A stretch of 64,000 nt of DNA. Source: Branchiostoma floridae. Lineage: Eukaryota > Chordata > Leptocardii > Amphioxiformes > Branchiostomatidae. Position 1 is the first letter of the stretch; each line of letters begins with the position of its first letter. The stretch spans positions 13,538,529 to 13,602,528 of the forward strand of contig NC_049991.1 of assembly GCF_000003815.2 (NCBI RefSeq), given 5' to 3'. Shown here in pieces: positions 38,220-47,701 of the stretch. A model generated the notes under the pieces. That model worked only from the letters and a program-made list of their open reading frames with translations. It was not told the origin of the DNA and did not search any database. A program made the position numbers and the translations under genes.

Positions 38220-38829
38220 ATGTCGGTCAACACAGAATCAGACAGACATGTTTCAAACATCAGCCACTCGTGCACACATGCCTGGGAAGATGTAACAGGT
38301 GTTAAGGTAGTACTGGGGGGAGACACTACTCTGCAGATTGTTCCCATGGGTGTAGACAAGTCCTACCAACCCCAAACCATTGCTGTAGTTGTGTCAGGTA
38401 TTATAATGGCAGATGATAATCACAGAAACATGTCGTATTCTGTTGGCCATGGCAGAAATATCAGCACATTTAGTCATGAAGAAATGCTGAATGTGACGTG
38501 TCATGTCGACACCGTCCGGGGGGAGACATACCGACATGTCTTCACCACACCCGTGTCCAGTACCCCTGATGGCACACAGTGTACAGGAAAGGTGATCCCG
38601 GTCACAAGAAATGCAACCACCATCATCATGACAGCCGAGGCCCCCCTAAACCAGACGATCACAGTCACAAATGAAACTGTGACAGCGCGACCGGTAAAAG
38701 AGCAAATCACATGTTACTGTTATGCATGCCTCATATACAGCATCACATTGTCAGCTGTAGTAGGGATTGAGCATATAGCGCTGCTAGTAGCATGTGCGTA
38801 TACCATCATAAAACTGCGTAGTTGTTCTC
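38220..38829 (+). CDS. Putative membrane glycoprotein, 3' portion, truncated by gap
   Basis: I do not recognise this protein. The frame is open from about 38175 inside the transposon end, through the first ATG at 38220, to the gap at 38830 (203 codons after the ATG). The first 165 residues are Thr/Ser-rich with seven N-glycosylation sequons (NIS, NMS, NIS, NVT, NAT, NQT, NET) and three cysteines. A hydrophobic segment of about 30 residues (SITLSAVVGIEHIALLVACA) follows, then a basic tail KLRSC. This suggests the ectodomain stem, membrane span and start of the cytoplasmic tail of a single-pass protein. No signal peptide is visible and the real N-terminus is probably upstream of the insertion. 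An Ig-like fold is possible but unproven. Confidence 0.5.
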
Positions 38830-39361
38830 NNNNNNNNNNNNNNNNNNNNNNNNNNNNNNNNNNNNNNNNNNNNNNNNNNNNNNNNNNNNNNNNNNNNNNN
38901 NNNNNNNNNNNNNNNNNNNNNNNNNNNNNNNNNNNNNNNNNNNNNNNNNNNNNNNNNNNNNNNNNNNNNNNNNNNNNNNNNNNNNNNNNNNNNNNNNNNN
39001 NNNNNNNNNNNNNNNNNNNNNNNNNNNNNNNNNNNNNNNNNNNNNNNNNNNNNNNNNNNNNNNNNNNNNNNNNNNNNNNNNNNNNNNNNNNNNNNNNNNN
39101 NNNNNNNNNNNNNNNNNNNNNNNNNNNNNNNNNNNNNNNNNNNNNNNNNNNNNNNNNNNNNNNNNNNNNNNNNNNNNNNNNNNNNNNNNNNNNNNNNNNN
39201 NNNNNNNNNNNNNNNNNNNNNNNNNNNNNNNNNNNNNNNNNNNNNNNNNNNNNNNNNNNNNNNNNNNNNNNNNNNNNNNNNNNNNNNNNNNNNNNNNNNN
39301 NNNNNNNNNNNNNNNNNNNNNNNNNNNNNNNNNNNNNNNNNNNNNNNNNNNNNNNNNNNNN
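38830..39361. other. Assembly gap (532 N)
   Basis: Interrupts the putative glycoprotein frame. Whether the frame resumes beyond it cannot be judged. Confidence 1.
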
Positions 39362-40242
39362 CCTGTATAATAACCCCTCTGCTAACCGTCCCATCCATTA
39401 GCAAACATACAGTAGACATACGTGAAGTAAAAGCTGGAAACCTTCACGCCAAAACATGTCATTACCAGGCCTCAAGCCCCATCATTGTCAAATCTCAAGC
39501 CGACGTCTTGGAAAGACCACATGCACGGTCTAAGAACCTGTAAAAGAAGAGCAGGGAAGGGTTGGTAACGCCAAGTATAAAAGCTTCTTTTCTATTAAAT
39601 CTCCTTGGTAACGCTTAGTTTACCTTTATCCGCGGGTAACCTAACCTATATCCACCATATTTAGATTTTCGAAATATCAAGTTGATGGCCGGTGGTTTCA
39701 ATTGCAATATTTTCAAAACCTTGTCGTTACCCACTGAAATGGTTTATGATGCTTTATAACAGTCTTACGTAGGGGGAGAGACAAGCAATCTATTTCTGCT
39801 CCAGGTGAAGTGAACATGTAAATCATCTTTCATTCTCAAACATGAAGTTACCGACACATTATTTCATATGATGGCCCTCAATCTAACCCTGAGTTGCCCC
39901 AAAATTTGTGAGACCCCACCTAATGCCACATACCTGTGCCACATTTATCTGTATCTGGAGGCATTGAGCTTTTTAGATCTCTGGTCAGCTGGATAAGTCT
40001 GCACATATGTACGCAGGCAGGCACACAAACGCACACGTACACTCTCATGCATGCACGCACTGCAAGTACTTCGTCTGCTGTTATAACCTCTTTCTACTAG
40101 GACGGCGCTCTCATGATCACCGCTCTCTGTCTCTGACTTAAAATTTGACATATCGCTCAGCAAATTCTATAGAAAATGATAAACATTTTTTTAACACTTT
40201 GCACTTTACACAAATCTTCTCAGTCACACTATAACGTTTGAT
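39362..40242. other. Unassigned sequence between gaps
   Basis: No satellite, no core and no gene recognised. A CA-rich patch lies at about 40010-40060. Together with 38197-38829 this looks like genuine host DNA flanking the second element, bridged here between two pieces of satellite array. Confidence 0.5.
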
Positions 40243-40342
40243 NNNNNNNNNNNNNNNNNNNNNNNNNNNNNNNNNNNNNNNNNNNNNNNNNNNNNNNNNN
40301 NNNNNNNNNNNNNNNNNNNNNNNNNNNNNNNNNNNNNNNNNN
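40243..40342. other. Assembly gap (100 N)
   Basis: Separates unassigned host DNA from the right satellite array that continues to the NLR gene 1 insertion. Confidence 1.
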
Positions 40343-41492
40343 ACAGGATTCCTACAATCCTACACTTCCTACAGCTGAATTTCTGATGGTTTGTTCTTCA
40401 TGTCCGCTCAGCCTACAAATACCTACATCACCAATTGTAGGATTATGTAGGATTCCTACAGTCCTACACTTCCTACAGCTGAATTTCAGATGGTTTGTTC
40501 TTCGTGTCTGCTCAGCCTACAAATGTCTACATCACCAATTGTAGGATTATGTAGGATTCCTACAATCCTACACTTCCTACAGCTGAATTTCTGATGGTTT
40601 GTTCTTCATGTCCGCTCAGCCTACAAATACCTACATCACCAATTGTAGGATTATGTAGGATTCCTACAATCCTACACTTCCTACAGTTGAATTTCGGATG
40701 GTTTGTTCTTCATGTCCGCTAAGCCTACAAATACCTACATCACCAATTGTAGGATTATGTAGGATTCCTACAATCCTACACTTCCTACAGCTGAATTTCT
40801 GATGGTTTGTTCTTCATGTCCGCTCAGCCTACAAATACCTACATCACCAATTGTAGGATTATGTAGGATTCCTACAATCCTACACTTCCTACAGCTGAAT
40901 TTCGGATGGTTTGTTCTTCATGTCCGCTCAGCCTACAAATACCTACATCACCAATTGTAGGATTCTGTAGGATTCCTACAATCCTACACTTCATACAGTT
41001 CAAGTTTGGATGGTTTGTTCTTCATGTCCACTCAGCCTACAAATACCTACATCACCAATTGTAGGATTATGTAGGATTCCTACAATCCTACACTTCCTAC
41101 AGTTGAATTTCGGATGGTTTGTTCTTCATGTCCGCTCAGCCTACAAATACCTACATCACCAATTGTAGGATTGTGTAGGATTCCTACAACCCTACACTTC
41201 CTACAGTTGAATTTTGGATGGTCCGCTCCCTATATCCTCACACCCTACAAATGTCTACATCACCAATTGTAGGATTCTGTAGGATTCCTACAACCCTACG
41301 CTTCCTACAGCTGCATGTCGGATGGTTTGTTCTTCATGTCCGCTCAGCCTACATATACCTACATCACCAATTGTAGGATTATGTAGGATTCCTACAATCC
41401 TACACTTCCTACAGCTGAATTTTGGATGGTCCGCTCCCTGTGTCACTCTCAGACTACAAACATCTACAGCAACAATTGTAGAATTTTTTAAG
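40343..41492 (-). repeat. Right-oriented satellite array next to NLR gene 1
   Basis: About 11 monomers, reverse complement of the left array, ending in the same degenerate outermost monomer as at 37920-37950. Confidence 0.92.
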
Positions 41493-41737
41493 CAGGGCTA
41501 GATGCCACACACGATCCCTACACGGTTGCGGCAAATGCCTGGCATGTCTTCCGCGAAGGTGTTACAACGGGCCCACGGGCTTAGATGCATTTTGCGACGA
41601 TTTCGTGATGTCATACACGATCCTGACACGATCACGGCAAAATGTCTTACACGGCGTCGGCGTCGGTGTTTTAACCGACCCGCGCGGTCAGCTGTATTTT
41701 GCGGCGATTTCGTGATGTCTTACATGGAACATCTGCC
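41493..41737 (-). repeat. Foldback element right terminal inverted repeat
   Basis: 245 bp complementary to 24284-24529 with about 95% identity by eye, ending CATCTGCC at 41737. The flanking TCGTTTCT at 41738-41745 is the second copy of the target duplication. It supplies the stop codon (41671-41673) for the truncated NLR reading frame. Confidence 0.9.
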
Positions 41738-44700
41738 TCGTTTCTTGAAACACCCACATCAACATCGTCGTCAATGAATAATTCAAATGTCCTCAGGGTC
41801 CTATTTTGAGCCAGAGCATCCATCAGCCTGAAGATGTGAAACCGAGTTAACTCTCTGTAAGTGATAGGATTATCTCTGCCCTTTTGCTTATGATAAAAAG
41901 AAAAATGTAGCACAATGTGCCGAAGAACTTCAGTAACGGATATAATGTTAGCCAAGATACTTGGAAGGTTCTTGGTATGCCAAAAGACAGTGCACCTGTA
42001 CATCAACCTCAAGCTAAAGGTTTTGATGGTCTTTGACTCGCAGAGAAGCCTTCCAATCGACTCATTGAAAGCCCGGTCATCAACACTAGTTGGGACGTAA
42101 TCTTCCAGCTCATCTCCACCGTCTGAGTCTGGCTCGTAGTAGTATTCTTCTGGGTGATGTTGTAACGCTCCATAGATCCAAAGCTTGAATGTGCTGAGTG
42201 TGCTCGACGAAGCTAAGAGGTCAAAAGGCAGGCGAAGCTTGCGAAGCGGCGCACCAGAAAATATGGACTCGTGCAAGTACGACTGCAACGAGGCGAAGCT
42301 TACTAACAAGTGGTCTTCATCGAGAGAAAGCGAACCAGGGAAATCGAAATCAGACTCCTCCATGTGCAGCTTCAGTATAATAGAGGACAGAGGTGTGCAA
42401 ATGGACATGGCACGAAATAGTTTGGTCATCAGTACGAAGTCTCTGTCACTAGTTGTAAGCCCGAGGATTTGGGCGAAGAAGACACGAATAGACTGCGCCC
42501 TTTCCAATACGTCCCAGAGAGGAACTCCTCCATATGCAGCTTCCTGGTCCTCGATATTCAAGCCAGGAAATATCATAACATCTAGTTCAAGCTTTGTTAT
42601 TGAGAGATGTGTCACAAAGCGGTTTCTTACCAATGCTGAAGCCACCTCTTTCGTCATGGGATGTGTCGATAGGTTTATATCAACTCGGGTTACACCTGGA
42701 CACTCTGCGTTTAAAAGCAAAGGAAGACCAAAACGCCAGATGTCACCATGCACATATGCAAAGAGATCTGAAACATCAATAGTCTTCGGAAAACAGGGGT
42801 AAAGCACTCTCACTAGATCTAGGTCACTTTCACTCTCAATCAGACATTTGATGCAGAACGCAAACAGAGCTCTGAACTGGTCTTTTGCATCACTGTCGCC
42901 ACTACTTTGCAACGCCAGGAGACGGCTACGGAAGCATTCAAATACTGCTCTTGCGCGAGTCTTCAAGGTGCCAACGAGAAACAAGCAAACTTGGTGCAAG
43001 TTATCGTCTTCCAACGAACGCAAGACACGTTCTTTAAAAGTAGGCACGGTTTCAGACACATTTGCCCGTAGTCGCCTGGCTCGTGGTTCCACCAGAAAAA
43101 GCTGGTGTGGGATGAACTCAAACATGCCAGTTGACACAGAGCCACTTAAGCCCTCCTGGACAGCGGCATCTGTAGACAGGAAAACTGCAGCAAAGTACTC
43201 TTGGAAGGTTTTGTGCAGAAACGACCAAACAAAAGAAGCTTCGATGCGGGATGCTCCCAAGTCTTTTGTGAGAAATCCAAGTTTGAACATCTCCATGCCC
43301 CTGGTCACGGACTGAAAATCAGCCTCATCAAAGTTTACCTCATTACGGAGAAGGCCTTCCCAGGCAACTCGGCCCATTTCTACAAGCTGAGTAAATACAT
43401 TGCCAGGGATCTCTGTGCCAGCAACATTTATGTCGTTCTTGCTGCAGTAACGCTTCACAATGCAGAGAACCAAGCTAGAGAATAAACCTGTGATAGTCGA
43501 TGGAAGTGAACCGTCATTGTCTTCCCAAACAATACAAAGTAACATGGTGTTGAGGGGATTTGTGGCAAGTTCAAGTAAGTTTTTGTCTCTAGCTATCCGC
43601 GATCCAAGACTGTTTGCGAGGTGAGGGCGCTCACTAAAGTATTTGTGAATGTATTCTTGGCTATTCGCCTCTGTGTAGCCTGTGATATTGCAATGTAACG
43701 GACAACCCTTTAGGTCTGCAGTACACTCGTGAGGACGGGAGGTAACTACTACAGTAGCATCGGTCATGACCCTTTGCTGTATCAGCTTTATCACGTCAGA
43801 AGACTGTCTAACCTGAGGTTTCAACTCATCCAAGCCATCTAGGATGAACAGCACTTTGGGCTGATTGGCGGCTTGTCTCATGTATGACCATAGACCCTCC
43901 CTGTCTATGTCTGTGTCCTCGGGCAAGAGCTGGTCGAAAACGGCATCTTTGGCGTTACCATCAAAGTAACGCAGTTGCAAGAGGAAAGCGAATTCGAATT
44001 GTTGGAATGAATCACTGGACCAGTCGCACGCCAACTTACGACACTGGATACTTTTACCTATGCCCGGTGGACCCTCAATCCTTATTCTCTTTGGCTTCTC
44101 CGTTTTCTCATCCTGAAATACCCCATGATCTTCAATCTTAATAATCTCTCCATTTCTATTTACATCAAATATCTGCTCTATCCTGATAAGCCCGGGGGCC
44201 CCCCCAGAAACTCGAGGGTTACTACCAAACCGTTTCCCTGTCTCCCCCCTCCCTGGCCGTCTGAATGGTAGGTCCCTATCTGCCCTGTCCTTCCTGACTA
44301 TTTGAAGGTTTGTGTACACATCCTTCAGTTGAAGATGGAGGTCGTCGAACCAGGGAAGAGGCTGGAACTCCCCCAGCTTCGTCCTGTAGAGCCGTTTTAG
44401 ATGCCACTTCAGCCACTCTAGCTGCTCTGTGGAGGGAAGCTGAGCCTGAGGTCTGCGCACTGAAAAGACAAATAAACACAATGAATTGTTGTAAAATGTA
44501 CATATAATTAGTATAAATTTTAGTTCAATAAGAGCACTACTGCTTGGATCTTATTGGGCGTCTCTAATGGACGATATCATGTTAATAAAATAATGGATAG
44601 GCTCAGATATACATGTGCAATATATAGAAGTGTTCATAGTGCAAGTCAATGATTGGTCTTCACATCCATAAATATGACAGCTTGCATAAGAGAACAGCAT

Positions 44701-45705
44701 TCCCGTTATTATTGTCAATCCACCAACACACAAAAATATCGTGTATCAACTATGAACTGTGTATGTTTGCAAGCAGTAATCGATTGTGAATGCTTAATAA
44801 CACACAAAAAACACGTTTGCTTGCACTCACATCTGTTTCGAAATTTCTTGTTGACATAGTTTTCAAAACAGGTGCCTTCAAGTTTCCAGTAACTTCAGGA
44901 AAAGATGTGCAGCAGAAAATATAACGTCGATACTCCATTGTTGTTTTTGCATGAGAGATAACGTTACCATTTGTGAGCGGGCGACCTGTGGGGATGTTGG
45001 CTAAGCTTGCTATGTCGTCCAGTCTGTCGATATCTGCTGAGTGTGTCTGGTGTCTCAGACCTTCCTCGCCAGCATCATACGTCACTTCGGTTCCTACGTA
45101 AAACACATGAAAACATATAACAGCAGTCTTTGTTTTGCAACAATAACAGCTGCAGACTATTGACAGCAACCAACGTTATTGTTTTGGGGCGAGAGAACAT
45201 ATTTTTTTTAACAAACATGCAAACGTTTGCCACTCGCCTGACCGGCATTGACTTTGCGGGCTTTGTGAAAACTGATCCCCTACACCCATGATTGTTGTTG
45301 ACACTCACCGTCCTTATACGTTACGTGTGTGACGTGTTGGATAAGAGGGCTGTTGAAAGTTAGCTCGCAGTTGGCCCCAGGCTGCAGTAGGACGTTGTCC
45401 TTGCCCTCCACGTGACCAGTATAGCTGATGCCCTGAACAGTGCCTGGCTGTTGACAGGCCAGTCTGAGCTGCAAGTCACCTAGGTACGAATGAAGTAGAA
45501 AATCAGCGTAACTTTATAACAAATAGCCCCAAACAGTGTATGTGGCCCAATTTGTGACATTGAACTCACCTTCATATGCCTGAGCATCTCTGGACGAGAC
45601 TGCAAGTTCCCCTGGGTTAGCTTGGCGGCACAGAGCTCCCGTGTCGTCATCCGAGCTGTTGCTTGACGACCGCCGAGCATAAACTTTAGGACGTGCACCA
45701 GACAT
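41671..45705 (-). CDS. NLR gene 1, 5' half: NACHT receptor truncated by a transposon
   Basis: Intracellular innate-immune receptor of the NLR class. Exons 45570-45705, 45309-45479, 44968-45093 and 44459 downward join in phase. Exon 4 leaves host sequence at 41738, and about 22 aberrant residues encoded by the transposon end precede a stop at 41671. Residues 1-45 start MSGARPKVYARRSS and are Ser/Asp-rich. Residues 46-102 (exon 2) form a small unknown module with NVLLQPGANCELTF. Exon 4 opens with a linker (QLEWLKWHLKRLYR, QLKDVYTNLQIV) followed by the NACHT NTPase: Walker A GPPGIGKS at about 274-281, Walker B LFILDGLDEL at about 348-357, sensor VVVTSRP at about 381-387. Helical and LRR-like regions follow to FELFIDDD. 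No CARD, DED or death domain is recognisable. The missing C-terminus is at 23609-24283. Confidence 0.88.
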
Positions 45706-45942
45706 TTGTGGTGCCGTTACGGTGGGTGGCGGCTGTTCAAATGGTACGTCGCAAAAACACCTCTCATCGAGGTCATCAAGTCTGCAGGTCAGAGAGCATA
45801 CAGCTGTCGGCACAGAAACGTGATCATCGGTATACAGATATGCTAGAAGTGCGATTCAACTATTCTGTCCCTCAACAATCAACAAACCCGAGGGTCAGCC
45901 ATTTTGAACAAGTTAGTCGTCATGTTACACGTTAAGACTTAC

Positions 45943-46060
45943 CTGGTGCACCGAGGTCTCTTGGGTATCTGTATGTCTTCTATGGAGTATCTTCACTCTA
46001 GGAAAGAGCTCCAGGAGCCCAATTCCTGGGTCACTGATGTGTTTTATGGTGAACGAACAC
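45943..46060 (-). other. Probable untranslated first exon of NLR gene 1
   Basis: On the minus strand a consensus donor (GGTGCACCAG then GTAAGTCTT) closes a segment conserved with the equivalent position of NLR gene 2 (52487 onward, GGTGCACCAG then GTAACTTT). The upstream limit is a guess based on the extent of similarity and the position of the NF-kB/CRE block. Confidence 0.45.
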
Positions 46061-46120
46061 CTCACGCTCTGCCCCACCTGGTACATGCAAATGAAGAAAA
46101 ATAGTCGGGTATTTCCATGC

Positions 46121-46140
46121 GGGGATTCCCCATGACGTCA
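46121..46140. promoter_or_regulatory. NF-kB site abutting a CRE/ATF site, NLR gene 1 promoter
   Basis: GGGGATTCCCC (46121-46131) is a perfect palindromic Rel/NF-kB consensus. One base later comes TGACGTCA (46133-46140), the full CRE/ATF palindrome. They lie 416 bp upstream of the ATG, just beyond the probable first exon. The arrangement is kept at NLR gene 2. Functional use is inference. Confidence 0.6.
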
Positions 46141-47701
46141 CCCTTTGAGAGCGGACGTTGACCTTTCCATCCAGCTTTTATAGCTTAATAACGTTCCGTT
46201 CCCAGCTATAAGGTATGATAACAATCGATTCATGTGAGGACTATTTACTTACAAACCGTTCCTTGCGGCACGGTTTAACGTTTAGTTTATGATAACGTAA
46301 TGAACTGATCTGATCTGATCTGACCCTTGTAGTCAACGCGTTGGTTTCGATGATGTAATGACCGAAAGTAAAAACAACAGGTTGGCTCGATTTGTAATTG
46401 TGGGAGGGGTGTGTGAAAAACGAAAAAGCTTTGGTAGCACCTAATTTTCCTGACCAGTGCATTTATGACATTATTGTCATCCATGATGCTAACTACCTTC
46501 GCCAAGGCCGGGGCAGTTTGCTGGAACGAAAAGTAAGATATGAAAGAATTCAAAACACACGAAACGTAAAAAAATAGTCATGGGCATTACGATGTGTATA
46601 TTTCTTGACATACACTTTATTTTTCTTTCCCGCAAACAACCTGGCTGGGCCCCGGTTAGGAAATGTGACTCTGTCATAACAAAGATTGAGACTGGATGAG
46701 GGGAAGTTGACCTTCCGCATGATAACATACATTGAAGGGGATTTGTCTGGCAACCGGAACCATGCCTGGTGTAGCATGAATACGCTGACTAGTCCGCAAA
46801 TAGATCCATCACACGTGATTTAAGTTAATGATTTTATTTTATTTGTCAAGATAAAAAGACAAGTTGGAACAAAGGATCTAAAATCCACAGCGAGTAGAAC
46901 TCGTAAATTACAAAGTTATAAAGATGTAAATTTAGATTTGCTGTCAAAGTGAGTCAAAATGACGCCTGTTGTACATGATCATTTCAGTAAAGGTTAACAG
47001 ATATCTAAACATGGTCAGCTATTCTCCAGTGACATCACTGTTTTATGTATCTACAGTTGTATACATACACACGATTCCAGTCAACGCATTGTAATGACTA
47101 CTTTGTACCACATCCACTTGTGGAGACATACATCATCTGTAAAACCAGCTCCATGTTTACATTTCTAGCCAAAAGTTCAGGTATTATATAGATTCATCAC
47201 TTACATACACATATGACCATACAAAAATGCAATTCTCCGCATAGTAAACCACGTTGGCATTCAATAAACCACTGTCGATGCTGCTACTATGAATGATATT
47301 GATTCTATATATATATAATCTTCAGTGGGTTTCATGCATCAGAAATCTGCAACACATGCGAAACGCAAGCTGGAACTTTAGGTTTAAATTCACTTTATAA
47401 GAGATGTGTATAGATGCAAACAACATCACGAACTCGTGATATTATTTCTGCATATTCTGAATGCACGGAAATATTGGGTGCAAAGATTTTCAAATGATGA
47501 TGATTGATGGGGAAATATTGTGGAGTGTATTAGTTTGATGTCATACTTGGCTAAGTCGGGAGCCAACGGATTCCATCACATTTATAACAATACTAATAAC
47601 ATTGACACGAAATCGTTAAGTACCAAAATTGTATAGGTACTTAAACTCCATATGAACTCCATACTGAAACTCCACTTGGCAATTTTATTTTGATAGTCAG
47701 G
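46141..47701. other. Intergenic region between the NLR genes
   Basis: 46811-47701 is paralogous to the 3' flank of NLR gene 1 (18150-19110) and is probably the 3' UTR of NLR gene 2; AATAAA on the minus strand occurs just past the stop and again near 46835. 46141-46800 holds no gene I can support. Confidence 0.55.

Larger units (their letters stand above)
24284..41737. mobile_element. Foldback-type giant element inserted in NLR gene 1
   Basis: Bounded by 245-bp inverted repeats (24284-24529 and 41493-41737) and by perfect 8-bp direct repeats TCGTTTCT outside them. Within the termini, long arrays of a 104-bp satellite face each other in opposite orientation around a unique core. Drosophila FB and sea-urchin TU elements have the same plan of terminal inverted repeats made of tandem repeats. 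An 8-bp duplication fits hAT, P, Merlin and TU-like elements; I cannot assign the superfamily and see no transposase. The true length is unknown: gaps at 31870, 36613, 38830 and 40243, a second core copy and foreign sequence at 38197-40242 lie inside this interval. Confidence 0.8.

Noticed and set aside
44276-45813. CARD, DED or death domain at the NLR N-terminus
   Set aside because: The first three exons are short, Ser/Asp-rich or of an unknown fold. Nothing in them supports a death-fold domain.
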